This document shows positions 1 through 8,513 of a stretch of DNA of 33,286 nt, in pieces. The notes under the pieces are model-generated. The model searched no databases. It was not told the DNA's origin and was given only the letters and a program-made list of their open reading frames with translations. The first letter of the stretch is position 1. Every line of letters starts with the position of its first letter. Origin of the DNA: an uncultured Bacilli bacterium (lineage in GTDB: Bacteria; Bacillota_I; Bacilli_A; RF39; UBA660). The DNA lies in NCBI GenBank assembly GCA_934132915.1, contig CAKPAK010000005.1, positions 1-33,286 of the forward strand, given 5' to 3'. The position numbers and the translations under genes are program-made.

Positions 1-1244
1 GAGTAAATCATCCTAATACTGCCATCACCATTGATCCGGATAATTCGCCAGATAAATCCGGCAAAAGATACATAGTTGTTATTAACAACTCCTCGGTAAT
101 AATAACTTTTTCCATAATCATCTTCGGCCATATAAAGACCACTGTTGGATAAGTTAACAATATTTTTAGTTGAACTGTGCTGATCAACTTTTGTCGCTTT
201 ATAAGTTGTTGTTGTACCACTAGTGGTTGCTGTTGCCGTATAAATGACATACATGGTTGAACAACTGGTACTAGTGTTACCACATGTATAATATTTCGTG
301 GTATCCGTCGATAATTTATTGGTCATATTATCTCTTGTTGTATTTTGCAGAGTATATTGACCGGATGAGGTACTAAACGTATAATTCGTTCCAAAATAAA
401 TTTTGTCGGTTGTACTAATAATACTACTTCCTTGAATATTGGAAGAACTTGTTTTGGTATAAGTAATATTTGGAGCGGTTTCATTAAAATTAGCCACTTT
501 GGCTTCGATATCCGCTTTTGCTGAATCCACATTAGAAGCATATTTATCGGTAATTAAAATACAATTTCCTAATTGATTAATGTCATTATTGGTACAATAA
601 TCGGTATCAAAGTCTCCAAAAGTGGCGGTGGTTCCTGATCCATTACTAGAGTTTACTTCAATAAGTCCTCCATAAATTCCTTTATCGGTTTCTCTTTGAT
701 CCAGACCATTCTCACTTATCCATAAAGCAAAGTAATATTCTTTTGTTTCGGCGACAGATAAGGCAAAATTTCTTTCTAAAACCGATTTTTCCATACCGTT
801 TGTTTGATATTCTGTTTTTCTCGTCGTGGCATTTTCAATTAATTCCCATTTAAGATTTTGATAAACATTATTTGCTCCACTTGCCACTAATGTAATAAAA
901 CTAGAAAGTTTTAAATTACTGTTCCCCGTATTTTTGATGGTAACTTTATAAACTTCACAAGAAACATTGTTATTGACATCTACACAACTGCTTTTCCCAC
1001 CAGTTCCTAAAAGAGCATTTTTTAAAGCGGTATCGAGTAGTGGTACTAAGTTAGAGGTCCCTTTACTAGGTGTTGGAGTTACTCTAGTAACTTGTAGGTC
1101 AATATTGGCCGTAGACATATTCCCTGCTAGTGTACTATTTTTCTTTGTTGCATATAAATAGGCATAAGTTCCCCCTATCATTAATATTGCATATCCCAAT
1201 AGTCCCATTAAAATTAAGTATTTTCTTTTTTTTAATTTCTTCAT
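1..1244 (-). CDS. SipW/TasA-type exported surface protein, N-terminal 414 residues (cut by left edge)
   Basis: The minus frame is open without a stop from an ATG at 1244 to the window edge. The N-terminus is basic (MKKLKKRK), followed by a hydrophobic stretch ending in GGTYAYLYATK, the pattern of SipW-dependent signal peptides of TasA/camelysin-type proteins; processing by such a peptidase is inference. The mature part is rich in Thr, Ser and Asn, with few Cys (CVDVNNNVSC, YCTNND, YYTCG). It ends at the edge with FAGFIWRIIRINGDGSIRMIY, a motif I associate with large repetitive surface proteins of gut Firmicutes. An AGAGGTGT Shine-Dalgarno lies 7 bases before the ATG. It is cut off from tdk upstream by a terminator and has its own promoter. 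It is probably a secreted or fibre-forming surface protein; ligand and full length are unknown. Confidence 0.8.
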   Translation of the reverse strand, partial: MKKLKKRKYLILMGLLGYAILMIGGTYAYLYATKKNSTLAGNMSTANIDLQVTRVTPTPSKGTSNLVPLLDTALKNALLGTGGKSSCVDVNNNVSCEVYKVTIKNTGNSNLKLSSFITLVASGANNVYQNLKWELIENATTRKTEYQTNGMEKSVLERNFALSVAETKEYYFALWISENGLDQRETDKGIYGGLIEVNSSNGSGTTATFGDFDTDYCTNNDINQLGNCILITDKYASNVDSAKADIEAKVANFNETAPNITYTKTSSSNIQGSSIISTTDKIYFGTNYTFSTSSGQYTLQNTTRDNMTNKLSTDTTKYYTCGNTSTSCSTMYVIYTATATTSGTTTTYKATKVDQHSSTKNIVNLSNSGLYMAEDDYGKSYYYRGVVNNNYVSFAGFIWRIIRINGDGSIRMIY

Positions 1245-1274
1245 TTTCCGACACCTCTATTTTATTCTATATTA

Positions 1275-1303
1275 AGTATAACAAACAAAATGAGATAATT
1301 CAA
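1275..1303 (-). promoter_or_regulatory. sigma-A promoter of the surface-protein gene
   Basis: TTGAAT, a 17-base spacer and TATACT on the minus strand, about 30 bases before the ATG at 1244. It lies downstream of the tdk terminator, so the gene is probably transcribed alone. Confidence 0.7.
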
Positions 1304-1322
1304 TTAGTATTGATTAATCCAC

Positions 1323-1358
1323 AAAAAAAGAATTTTATTTTCCTAAAACTCTTTTTTT
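1323..1358 (-). terminator. Rho-independent terminator of tdk, overlapping its stop codon
   Basis: Arms 1344-1358 and 1323-1337 pair over 15 bases with one G-U pair around a 6-base loop (GGAAAA). The descending arm ends in TTTTTTT. The tdk TAA (1335-1337) is inside the stem. Confidence 0.7.
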
Positions 1359-1934
1359 GGCATTTTTATAACATTTACGGCAAACAGATTCATAAGTTGC
1401 ATCGATTCCATCAATTGCAATTTGTTCTCCTGAAAAAACAGGGTTACCATTTTCTAAGCGCATATTGTATGTTTTATTTTTCCCACAACTGCATTGTCTT
1501 GTAATTGATTCAATTGGATCGGCTGTTTCAAATAATCTTTTACTACCTGGGAAAAGTTCGCCAAGGAAATCTGTTCTTAAGCCATAACAAATTACATTAA
1601 TCCCTAGGACATCAACAATATCGGATAATTGATCTACTTGTTCTTTGGTTAAAAATTGTGCTTCATCTACTAAAATAAAATCTAGGTTATGATCAATTAA
1701 GTATTTTGCGATTAAAAAATAAATATCTTCTTCTGGAGCGATTAAAAAAGTTGCTTTGATTTTTTTTCCATCTCTAGCGAGTGTACTATCATCGGCTTTT
1801 TTATCAATTTGTGGTTTGATAATAATGACATCAAAGCCATCTTCTTTTTTGCTATAATAATCTCCTTGCAACTTTCTTGTTTTGCCACATCCCATCGCAC
1901 CATAACAAAATTTTAAATTGACATTTTCTAACAT
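1335..1934 (-). CDS. tdk: Thymidine kinase (type II)
   Basis: Phosphorylates thymidine (and deoxyuridine) to the monophosphate with ATP in the cytoplasmic salvage pathway. The 199 residues match the usual family length. The P-loop is GAMGCGKT (12-19), KPQIDKK follows near 40, and the Walker B-like DEAQFL is at 90-95. CYGLRTDF lies near 116-123 and the substrate-binding lasso follows. The zinc-binding C-terminal part has C148-S-C150 and C185-R-K-C188; the first pair is CxC rather than the usual CxxC, a small oddity. A GGGAGG site precedes the ATG. It is followed by a terminator, so it is the last gene of its unit. dCMP deaminase lies just upstream with a separate promoter between them. High certainty. 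Confidence 0.96.
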   Translation of the reverse strand: MLENVNLKFCYGAMGCGKTRKLQGDYYSKKEDGFDVIIIKPQIDKKADDSTLARDGKKIKATFLIAPEEDIYFLIAKYLIDHNLDFILVDEAQFLTKEQVDQLSDIVDVLGINVICYGLRTDFLGELFPGSKRLFETADPIESITRQCSCGKNKTYNMRLENGNPVFSGEQIAIDGIDATYESVCRKCYKNAKKRVLGK

Positions 1935-1957
1935 TCTTCTCCCTCCCTTTATTATGG

Positions 1958-1966
1958 ATTATAGCA
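1958..1966 (-). promoter_or_regulatory. Extended -10 promoter of tdk
   Basis: TGCTATAAT on the minus strand, about 24 bases before the tdk ATG. No good -35 box is seen at 16-18 bases. Confidence 0.55.
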
Positions 1967-2050
1967 CAATTTTGTCCCGTTCTTTTTAATGTTAACTAAA
2001 AAAATTACATTTTAGCATTTTGGTTGTTCTTTCATACAAAAAGAATCAAT

Positions 2051-2527
2051 TTAACTTCTCACGCCATCTTCGTTTTCTATCGTTCCTTCAAACTGATAGA
2101 TTTCAACCCCTGCTTGTTGGAATAAGTCTTTTGAATAGTTATCTGGATATGGTTTTAAATAAACTACTTTTTTTATGCCAGCATTGATAAGCATTTTGGT
2201 GCATATTAGGCAAGGTTGTTTCGTTACATATAAAGTACTATCCTTTACGTTGACTTGATGATTTAGCGCATCAATTAAAGCATTTTGTTCGGCATGAACA
2301 ACAAAGCATAATTCTTGATTTTCCCCACTTTTTAAATTCAATTTCTTTCTCAGGCAAGTTTCTTTGGTACATGGTATAATTCCATTCGGTACACTATTAA
2401 CGCCTTCTGCAATTATCTTATTATTTTTTACTAAGATCGCGCCCACTTTCCCCTTAATACAATTCGCGAAAGTGGATATATTTAACGCATAATTCATATA
2501 ATCCCTATCATTTTTTATTTTCTTCAT
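2051..2527 (-). CDS. dCMP deaminase (ComEB type)
   Basis: Zinc-dependent deamination of dCMP to dUMP, the precursor for thymidylate synthesis. The 158 residues include HAEQNAL (78-84; His ligand and catalytic Glu) and PCLICTKML (PCxxC at 105-109), the two signatures of the cytidine/deoxycytidylate deaminase fold. Extra Cys53 and Cys58 (CTKETC) occupy the loop that often binds a second structural zinc in dCMP deaminases. AAAGGAGG precedes the ATG. It is upstream of tdk and close to it in function. The alternative, a tRNA-adenosine or riboflavin deaminase, fits less well because of the dCMP-type loop and length. Confidence 0.9.
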   Translation of the reverse strand: MKKIKNDRDYMNYALNISTFANCIKGKVGAILVKNNKIIAEGVNSVPNGIIPCTKETCLRKKLNLKSGENQELCFVVHAEQNALIDALNHQVNVKDSTLYVTKQPCLICTKMLINAGIKKVVYLKPYPDNYSKDLFQQAGVEIYQFEGTIENEDGVRS

Positions 2528-2628
2528 TGATGCCTCCTTTCTATGGTTAAAAGCTTATCATCTATCATTTTGCACTTCAATAGAGACGAACTTTTCTTTT
2601 TAAATGAATTGATATTCAATTAAATAAA

Positions 2629-2697
2629 AACATTGATACTACTTCATGCTTGGTTATTTTATCAATAACTCTTGCATTAAAGAAGTGTATCAATGTC
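2629..2697 (-). terminator. Two-tier hairpin terminator of the rpmG-efp-yceD-rpmF operon
   Basis: Outer arms 2630-2639 and 2687-2696 (ACATTGATAC/GTATCAATGT) pair perfectly. ACTTC/GAAGT continues the stem past a one-base bulge. A separate inner hairpin GTTATT/AATAAC (2653-2658, 2664-2669) closes the top. On the minus strand it begins 3 bases after the rpmF stop and is followed by TTTTTATTT. Confidence 0.75.
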
Positions 2698-2699
2698 TC

Positions 2700-2873
2700 T
2701 TATTTTGAAACTACTTGCTCACCCTTATAAAATCCGCATTTTGGACATACTCTGTGAGGACGAATCATTTCTCCGCAATTTGAGCATTTTACTAATCCAT
2801 TTGCTACTACTTTATAATGAGTTCTTCTCATATCTCTTCTTGTTTTACTTACTTTTCTAAATGGAACTGCCAT
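2700..2873 (-). CDS. rpmF: 50S ribosomal protein L32 (zinc-ribbon form)
   Basis: The 57-residue protein begins [17 protein letters not shown], the classic L32 start. A 4-Cys zinc ribbon follows (CSNCGE...VCPKCG). The in-frame start 8 codons upstream is rejected because GGAGTGAG sits just before the chosen ATG and the L32 N-terminus is conserved from MAVP. It lies 4 bases after yceD, the usual bacterial yceD-rpmF pairing, and is the last gene before the operon terminator. Confidence 0.95.
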   Translation of the reverse strand: MAVPFRKVSKTRRDMRRTHYKVVANGLVKCSNCGEMIRPHRVCPKCGFYKGEQVVSK

Positions 2874-2877
2874 GTTC

Positions 2878-3378
2878 TCACTCCTTCCTTGAATCAAATA
2901 TTTTACTTAACTCACTTAATGGAGAATTATTACTTTTCTTTAATTCTTCTTCGGTAACAAGACGCCATCCATTTCCTTTTAGGGTTAAATTCTCTGAATG
3001 CTTGGATTTTACTTTCAAAGGAATTTCCACTAATATATTTTGCCATAAAAAATCAGTAATATCAAGTCTATTTTGAATGATTTTTAAATTATTTTCTTCA
3101 TTCTCTCCTACTTCATTAAATTTTTCATCAAAATTACTTTCAAAAGGAACTTCTACATCTTCTAAGGTAATATCATCGGCTAAAATCATTATGCCGGTAA
3201 TTTTTCCTTCTATTTCATAGTTTCCATCATAGAGTTTTGTAATTTTTGCTTCTAGAAAAGGAGTTTTTAAAGCATGAATAGGTGAAGATTTTAGTCTTTC
3301 TTCTTCTATTTCAAAATTTTCTTGAATTTGGATCTCTTCTTGATTATTTGTGACTAGTTTTGTTAAATCAATATTCAT
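2878..3378 (-). CDS. yceD: YceD/DUF177 family protein (23S rRNA accumulation protein)
   Basis: This 166-residue acidic protein has no membrane segment. It has the DUF177 outline: an N-terminal MNIDLTKLV, a central [12 protein letters not shown] strand region, and a C-terminal [10 protein letters not shown] tail. Members are encoded just before rpmF in most bacteria and are needed for normal 23S rRNA accumulation in E. coli and plants; the exact reaction is unknown. The CxnC zinc motif seen in some members is absent. AGGAGAAATAAT precedes the ATG. Gene order alone would support the call, and the sequence agrees. Confidence 0.85.
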   Translation of the reverse strand: MNIDLTKLVTNNQEEIQIQENFEIEEERLKSSPIHALKTPFLEAKITKLYDGNYEIEGKITGIMILADDITLEDVEVPFESNFDEKFNEVGENEENNLKIIQNRLDITDFLWQNILVEIPLKVKSKHSENLTLKGNGWRLVTEEELKKSNNSPLSELSKIFDSRKE

Positions 3379-3411
3379 ATTATTTCTCCTGTAAAGAAAA
3401 AAAGGATATCC

Positions 3412-3969
3412 CTATTTTCTTGATACATATTTTCCATCTCTTGTCGATACGATAATTTCTTCTCCTTCATCGATAAATAAAGGTACACGTACTAATAAGC
3501 CAGTTTCAATGACTGCATCTTTTGTTGCATTGGTTGCTGTATTTCCTTTAATTGCTGGCTCCGTTGATGTAATTTTATAGTCAATCTTTTCTGGTAGTTC
3601 TATTCCTAACATTTCATTTTCATAGAAAGTAATATAAACATTTAAGCCTTCTTTTAAAAATTTAACTTGATCTTGAATTTGACTTTCGTCTAACTCAATT
3701 TGTTCATAAGTTTCCATGTTCATAAAACTATAGGTACTCCCTGTTGCATATAAATATTGCATTTGTTGTTTATTGATGTGAGCTTTTGGAACTGTTATTC
3801 CTGCATTAAAGGTTTGCATTGCAATTGCACCAGTTCTTAAGTTTTTTAATTTTGCTTTAACAATTGCTGCGCCTTTTCCTGGTTTTACGTGTTCTGACTC
3901 TAATACTTGATAAATATTTCCATCATAACTAATGGTTACACCATTTTTGAAATCATTTACATTAATCAT
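3412..3969 (-). CDS. efp: Translation elongation factor P
   Basis: Relieves ribosomes stalled at polyproline. It is 185 residues, the standard three-beta-barrel length. The tip loop HVKPGKGAA places Lys at residue 32, the residue modified with 5-aminopentanol in Bacillus subtilis, so a similar modification is possible (inference). The C-terminal signature (PLFIDEGEEIIVSTRDGKYVSR) is complete. AAGGGG lies upstream of the ATG, 15 bases after rpmG, so it is the second gene of the ribosome-related operon. Confidence 0.97.
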   Translation of the reverse strand: MINVNDFKNGVTISYDGNIYQVLESEHVKPGKGAAIVKAKLKNLRTGAIAMQTFNAGITVPKAHINKQQMQYLYATGSTYSFMNMETYEQIELDESQIQDQVKFLKEGLNVYITFYENEMLGIELPEKIDYKITSTEPAIKGNTATNATKDAVIETGLLVRVPLFIDEGEEIIVSTRDGKYVSRK

Positions 3970-3984
3970 TTTTAATCCCCTTTA

Positions 3985-4155
3985 CTATTTTGTCTTGGTT
4001 TCTTTAAACTCACATACTTTACGGCAATTACTACAATATTTATTTAAGCTTAATTTTTCTTTTGTATTATCACTGTTTTTTGGAGTTCTATAAGTAACTT
4101 TCTTACACTCTTGGCAAGTTAAGGTTACTAAAGTTCTACTTTCTTTCTTAGCCAT
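3985..4155 (-). CDS. rpmG: 50S ribosomal protein L33 (zinc-ribbon form)
   Basis: A 56-residue reading frame, MAKKESRTLVTLTCQECKK..., with the L33 layout: CQEC near residue 14, a conserved Tyr-Arg-Thr-Pro-Lys-Asn section, and YCSNC near residue 41. All four zinc-binding Cys are present. AAAAGGAGGTGC precedes the ATG. It is the first gene of the operon with efp, yceD and rpmF and sits directly behind a strong promoter. Confidence 0.95.
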   Translation of the reverse strand: MAKKESRTLVTLTCQECKKVTYRTPKNSDNTKEKLSLNKYCSNCRKVCEFKETKTK

Positions 4156-4184
4156 AATGCACCTCCTTTTAAAGCACTGAACGT

Positions 4185-4212
4185 ATTATAACACATTATT
4201 TGTAAATTTCAA
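4185..4212 (-). promoter_or_regulatory. Promoter of the rpmG-efp-yceD-rpmF operon
   Basis: TTGAAA, a 16-base spacer and TATAAT on the minus strand. It overlaps the last codons of the upstream PBP gene and lies about 30 bases before rpmG. Confidence 0.7.
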
Positions 4213-6442
4213 AGTATTTATTTACAATTTCTCCCGATAATCGCTTGTTAATGCTACTGGTTGTCTCAGCAGTGGCATCCGCGACATCTGGACTAATTAC
4301 GACGATACTCATTCTTGGGTCATCGTATGGTGCATAACCGACAAAGCTTGTTGTAATCGTTTCTGTATCAACTGTTCCATCATTATTGGTATCAATAAAA
4401 CTTTGACTGGTTCCGGTTTTTCCAGCACCGATACTTTGATATGATCCCATATATTGGGTACCAAGTCCATAACTTACTACTGCCCGAAATCCTTCTTTTA
4501 CTCGATTTAAGTATTTTTCTTCCACATCTATTTTTCCTAATTCTTTCGTACTATTTTCAAAGATTTTTTCACCAAATCCTTCTTTATTTTCTGCGGAAGA
4601 AGCATATACTTCTTTTAATAGATAAGGTTGGAGACGTGCGCCTCCATTGGCAATGGTATTGATATATTGAGAGATTTGAATTGGGGTATAAGTATCATAC
4701 TGTCCAATCGAGAAGTCTAATAAGTGTCCAGGAAGCGTGGACTTTCCAGAATATCCATGCCCTTCTGATGGTAAATCAATTCCGGTTTTAACTCCTAAGC
4801 CAAAGGAGGCATACATTTGTCTATATTTATCAAAAGCTCCTTTATCTAATGCTAAGGCTTCATCATAACGATATACCCCATTTCCAACAGCAATAGCAAT
4901 TTTGTATTGATAAACATTAGAAGAATAGGCAAGCGCATTAATATCATTAATATAACCTAAAGTTCTCCAAGAACATTTTTCTGGGGTAGCTTTAATTTTA
5001 ATACATTCATCCATTTGATAATCGCCAATATTAATTGCGCCATATTTATATCCAACTAGCATAGAGGCTCCTTTTACGATTGATCCTGGCGTTACAGAAG
5101 TCGTGATTACTCCTGGCGTATAGTCGGTTACTTTGTATTCTCCGGTTTCGGTTTTTGTAACCTGTTTCCCTGCCATGGCTAAAATTTCTCCTGTTTTAGG
5201 GTTAGCAACCACCGCAAAACTATGATCATAATAAGCGGTGTGGGGTTCGTTTTTGGTTGCTAAAACTTCAGCGGATAATTGTTCTTCTAAATATTTTTGT
5301 AGGTCAATATCAATGGTTAATACAATATCATTTCCTCTTTTTCCTGCATCGACTAATTCGTAATTATTTCCAGAAGTTACTTTATATTTGGCTTTCGTTC
5401 CTTTTAAGTATTTTTCATATTGAAACTCTAAATAACTAATCCCTACTCGATCATTCATGCTGTATCCTTCTTTTAAGTACTCATCAATTAGTTCCGAAGG
5501 AATCCCTTGGGTAGAGCTAGAAACTGTACCTAGAATCGATTTAAATACTTCTCCATAAGGATAAGTTCTCTCCCAATCTAGTTTCGTATTTACTCCCTTT
5601 AAGTCATCAATATTTTCACTAATAAAAGCATATTCATTATCGGTTACTCCTGTATTTTTAATAATTTTTTCGGCATAAGAGTACCCTTTATTCATCAAGT
5701 AATAAATATAGGCCGTTTCTTTATCTACCTCATCATAGCCGGCTAATTCCTCTGGAGTAATTCTTTCATAAATAAATTTTTCTAAATCATCATCATTTAG
5801 TTTTCTTTCATTATATTTTTCTCTTTCTTGTTTGGTAATTTTATTTTCTGCTTCTTTAGGATGATTTTTATACCAATAGGTTTTTAACATTTTTTCACTT
5901 AATTTGCTATAATCAATATCTAAATTTAAGGCTAGAGTTTTGGCTAGGGATAATTCTTCTTTGGTGGTAACCCCTGATACTTTTTTATAATAAATTGTTT
6001 TAATGGCTTCATTATCTACTAAAAGTTTGTAGTTTCTATCATAAATTCTTCCTCGAGGAGTCGATTCTCCTTCGACGATTTTTTCCGTTGCAGAAACAAG
6101 TTTTTCATTATAGTCTTCCGTTTCAACCACTTGTAATTGTACTAATCTTGCAGTAATGGCACTAAAGACAAGAACAATAACGACAAGAAGAAATACGTAT
6201 CTTTTTTCAATAATATCAGGAAGATATTTCGTTAAAGAAGTATTTTTTTGAGAATTGCTATAGGGCATTCGATTATTTTTCTTCGTAACTTGCTTTATTT
6301 TGGTCACTTTATTTAATGGTTTTTTATGGGAGAAAGTAATTTCTTTACTGGGTTTGGTTTTGCTTTTTTTGATTTTATTAATTGGTTTATTCTTATCAAA
6401 GAAACTAGATCCTTTTAATTTTATCTTTTTTTCTTTTCCCAT
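4196..6442 (-). CDS. Class B penicillin-binding protein (elongation-type transpeptidase)
   Basis: Cross-links peptidoglycan at the outer face of the membrane. The 748 residues start with a long basic cytoplasmic tail (about 80 residues, many Lys), then one membrane helix (about 80-102) and the dimerisation domain opening with TPRGRIYDRN. The transpeptidase motifs are complete: SIVK (Ser about 454), SSN (about 507) and KTGT (about 675). The middle segment (DRVGISYLEFQYEKYLKG) resembles the PBP2b/PbpA group of Firmicutes, which works with the rod/elongation machinery; the exact paralogue is inference. The chosen ATG has AAGGAGGAAGAGAA before it; an ATG 6 codons earlier contains that site and is rejected. 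Variation near the SIVK/KTG motifs often affects beta-lactam affinity, but nothing here proves resistance. Confidence 0.93.
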   Translation of the reverse strand: MGKEKKIKLKGSSFFDKNKPINKIKKSKTKPSKEITFSHKKPLNKVTKIKQVTKKNNRMPYSNSQKNTSLTKYLPDIIEKRYVFLLVVIVLVFSAITARLVQLQVVETEDYNEKLVSATEKIVEGESTPRGRIYDRNYKLLVDNEAIKTIYYKKVSGVTTKEELSLAKTLALNLDIDYSKLSEKMLKTYWYKNHPKEAENKITKQEREKYNERKLNDDDLEKFIYERITPEELAGYDEVDKETAYIYYLMNKGYSYAEKIIKNTGVTDNEYAFISENIDDLKGVNTKLDWERTYPYGEVFKSILGTVSSSTQGIPSELIDEYLKEGYSMNDRVGISYLEFQYEKYLKGTKAKYKVTSGNNYELVDAGKRGNDIVLTIDIDLQKYLEEQLSAEVLATKNEPHTAYYDHSFAVVANPKTGEILAMAGKQVTKTETGEYKVTDYTPGVITTSVTPGSIVKGASMLVGYKYGAINIGDYQMDECIKIKATPEKCSWRTLGYINDINALAYSSNVYQYKIAIAVGNGVYRYDEALALDKGAFDKYRQMYASFGLGVKTGIDLPSEGHGYSGKSTLPGHLLDFSIGQYDTYTPIQISQYINTIANGGARLQPYLLKEVYASSAENKEGFGEKIFENSTKELGKIDVEEKYLNRVKEGFRAVVSYGLGTQYMGSYQSIGAGKTGTSQSFIDTNNDGTVDTETITTSFVGYAPYDDPRMSIVVISPDVADATAETTSSINKRLSGEIVNKYFEIYK

Positions 6443-6467
6443 TTCTCTTCCTCCTTGCATTAATATT

Positions 6468-6476
6468 ATTATATCA
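6468..6476 (-). promoter_or_regulatory. Extended -10 promoter of the PBP gene
   Basis: TGATATAAT on the minus strand, 26-34 bases before the ATG at 6442. No convincing -35 box is present. Confidence 0.55.
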
Positions 6477-6566
6477 CAGGATAAGAATTTTTTTTCTTTT
6501 TCTGTTCAAAATCCTTTAATTGTTTTGGCATTTTTTATTTTTACTTGCATAAAATAAAGTGGTGAT

Positions 6567-6827
6567 ATGGTGATAAATCGTTTTATTCTTTTGAATTATA
6601 TTAAGAAATTAACTAAGGATGATATTCTTGTCTTTTGTCAGAAAGAAAATATTTCTTTAACCAAAGAAGAAGTGGAGGTAATCTATTTTTATATTAAAAA
6701 TCGCTATTTAGATTTCTTTAGAGGGAAAGATCAAGAAATTCTATCGGACATAAAAAAAGAAGTATCAGATGATACTTATTTAAAAGTATTAGAGTACTAT
6801 CAACTTTATGTGGATAAAATAAAGTGA
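6567..6827 (+). CDS. Small conserved-looking protein, DUF2624/YqfT-like (tentative)
   Basis: An 86-residue soluble, mostly helical protein with no Cys-pair motif and no membrane segment. The order (helix, LTKDDILVFCQKENISLTKEEVEVI, then a C-terminal helix ending YQLYVDKIK) resembles the short DUF2624 proteins of Bacillus such as YqfT, whose role is unknown. This is a by-eye resemblance only. AGTGGTGAT precedes the ATG. It is divergent from the PBP gene and convergent with ftsX, so it is its own unit. Confidence 0.6.
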   Translation: MVINRFILLNYIKKLTKDDILVFCQKENISLTKEEVEVIYFYIKNRYLDFFRGKDQEILSDIKKEVSDDTYLKVLEYYQLYVDKIK

Positions 6828-6838
6828 AGTACTTTTTT
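6821..6838. terminator. Short bidirectional terminator between the small protein gene and ftsX
   Basis: AAAGT and ACTTT (5-base arms, 6821-6825 and 6831-6835) flank a 5-base loop. T-rich sequence follows on both strands. The stem is weak, so this is a modest call. Confidence 0.35.
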
Positions 6839-6848
6839 CTTTTGATGA

Positions 6849-7751
6849 TTAAATTTTTAAATATTTTTTTACGGCTCTCCATGAACCAAACATTCCGACT
6901 AATATTCCTATGATCATAAGGAGTAAGGATGCTAGATAGACAAATGGAGTTGGTGATATTAATTTAGCAAGTGATGAGGAGAATAGTTTTCCATGAAAGA
7001 AATTATATAATGATGTATAACCATAAATGGTAATAATGATAGGAATAATAGAACCCAAAAGTCCTAAAAATAATCCCTCTATCACGAATGGAATTTTGAT
7101 CGAGATATTCGATGCTCCTACTAAGCGCATAATTTCAATTTCTCTTTTTCTGGCATAGATAGCTAATTTAATTGTATTGGCGATAAGAAATGCGGTTACA
7201 ATGATTAAGGCAATCACAGCCCCAATAGAGACTTTTTTGACTACATCAAAAATCGTAATCAATTGATCTACCATGTCTTCTCCATAACTTACGGTATTGA
7301 CTTTATCTACCGCTTTAATTGTTTTGGCGGTTTCTTTAATTTGTTCAACATCTTTTACCTTTAATTCAAAACTGTCTAACAAAGGATTGGTTTCATCTGT
7401 CCAACCGCTGATAATCGCTTCAAATACTTCATTTCCTTTGGCGGTTTCGGCTGCAGATTCCTGTTTGGTTTTAAAGGTTAATTTTTCGACGTTCCCCGTT
7501 CCACGAATGGCTTTTTCTATTCTTGCATAATCCGACTTGTCTGCGGTTTTATCTAGGAAGATGACCATGGTGACATCTTTACGGATGGATTCTGTAAAAT
7601 TTTCTACATTGTAAGAAATAACCAAAGAAAAGGCTACAACAATTAGGGTAATCGCTATACAAGAGATGGAAGCTAGAGATAGGGAAAAATTTCTAATTAC
7701 ACTTTTGAAGGCATCCCTAATATACCTTTGAATCGTTCTAATACCTCTCAT
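6849..7751 (-). CDS. ftsX: Cell division protein FtsX
   Basis: Membrane partner of FtsE; in Gram-positives the complex activates extracellular peptidoglycan hydrolases during growth or division. About 300 residues: a basic amphipathic start (MRGIRTIQRYIRDAFKSVIRN), membrane helix 1 (about 23-46), a large extracellular loop of about 120 residues, then three membrane helices. KREIEIMRLVGAS just after helix 2 is the typical FtsX-family cytoplasmic motif. The ATG at 7751 has AAAGGAACG upstream and overlaps the end of ftsE by 14 bases. The TTG 7 codons earlier is less likely. Confidence 0.95.
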   Translation of the reverse strand: MRGIRTIQRYIRDAFKSVIRNFSLSLASISCIAITLIVVAFSLVISYNVENFTESIRKDVTMVIFLDKTADKSDYARIEKAIRGTGNVEKLTFKTKQESAAETAKGNEVFEAIISGWTDETNPLLDSFELKVKDVEQIKETAKTIKAVDKVNTVSYGEDMVDQLITIFDVVKKVSIGAVIALIIVTAFLIANTIKLAIYARKREIEIMRLVGASNISIKIPFVIEGLFLGLLGSIIPIIITIYGYTSLYNFFHGKLFSSSLAKLISPTPFVYLASLLLMIIGILVGMFGSWRAVKKYLKI

Positions 7752-8433
7752 TATAATACGTTCCTTTCTCAAAGTCTTTTTTTAATCTTCCATCCTCAAT
7801 TAAAATTACTCTTTTTTTCATTTTATCCACGATTTCTCGATCATGAGTAGCCATAATGATTGTTGTTCCTAAGTTGTTAATATCCTCTAAAACTTTCATG
7901 ATTTCCATAGAAGTATCTGGATCAAGATTTCCTGTTGGTTCATCACAGATTAAAAGTTTTGGTTTATTGACAATAGCTCTTGCGATAACGACTCTTTGTT
8001 GTTCTCCTCCTGATAGTTGATCGGGATACTGTCTTACTTTATTTTTTAATCCAACGAGATCTAATACTTCTAAAACTCTTTTTTGGATTTCTCCTTTTTC
8101 GTAGCCGAATACTTCCATGGCAAAGGCAACATTTTCAAAAACGGTTAGTTTGGGTAAAAGTTTAAAATCTTGGAAAACAACTCCTAGTTTTCTTCTTAAG
8201 ATGTAAACTTTTCGATTCTTTAATTTGGCAACATTAATCCCACCAATATAGATAGATCCCGTATCTGGTCTTTCTTCGCGGTAGAGCATCTTGATTAAAG
8301 TAGACTTTCCAGAACCAGATGCACCAATCACAAAGACGAATTCTCCCTTTTGAATACTTAAATTAAAATCATATAATGCGACAACCCCATTTTTATATGT
8401 TTTTTGGACATTGTCTACTCTAATTAGTTCCAT
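7738..8433 (-). CDS. ftsE: Cell division ATP-binding protein FtsE
   Basis: ABC ATPase that energises FtsX at the cytoplasmic face. The 231 residues have Walker A GASGSGKST (37-45), Q-loop VFQDF (Gln88), signature LSGGEQQRV (140-148), Walker B LLICDEPTGNLD with Asp164-Glu165, and switch His197 (MATHD). KLLPKLTVFENVAFAMEV after the Q-loop is characteristic of FtsE rather than LolD or MacB. AAAGGTGAT precedes the ATG. It is overlapped by ftsX and the pair shares one promoter. Confidence 0.96.
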   Translation of the reverse strand: MELIRVDNVQKTYKNGVVALYDFNLSIQKGEFVFVIGASGSGKSTLIKMLYREERPDTGSIYIGGINVAKLKNRKVYILRRKLGVVFQDFKLLPKLTVFENVAFAMEVFGYEKGEIQKRVLEVLDLVGLKNKVRQYPDQLSGGEQQRVVIARAIVNKPKLLICDEPTGNLDPDTSMEIMKVLEDINNLGTTIIMATHDREIVDKMKKRVILIEDGRLKKDFEKGTYYNERY

Positions 8434-8456
8434 TTTATCACCTTTTTCTAACTTTT

Positions 8457-8465
8457 ATTATAACA
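8457..8465 (-). promoter_or_regulatory. Extended -10 promoter of ftsEX
   Basis: TGTTATAAT on the minus strand, about 24 bases before the ftsE ATG. The upstream side is purine-rich with no clear -35 box. Confidence 0.6.
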
Positions 8466-8513
8466 TAGATTTCTTTTTTCTTTTCTCTTTCTTCGTAGTT
8501 TTTTTCTTTCTCT

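Noticed and set aside
8..541. Two short minus-strand ORFs of 91 and 72 residues
   Set aside because: They are out-of-frame shadows of the edge-truncated surface protein, whose own frame is open throughout.
1130..1504. Plus-strand 124-residue ORF opposite tdk
   Set aside because: Antisense to tdk, crosses the tdk terminator, no ribosome site, Phe/Leu/Ile-rich low-complexity product.
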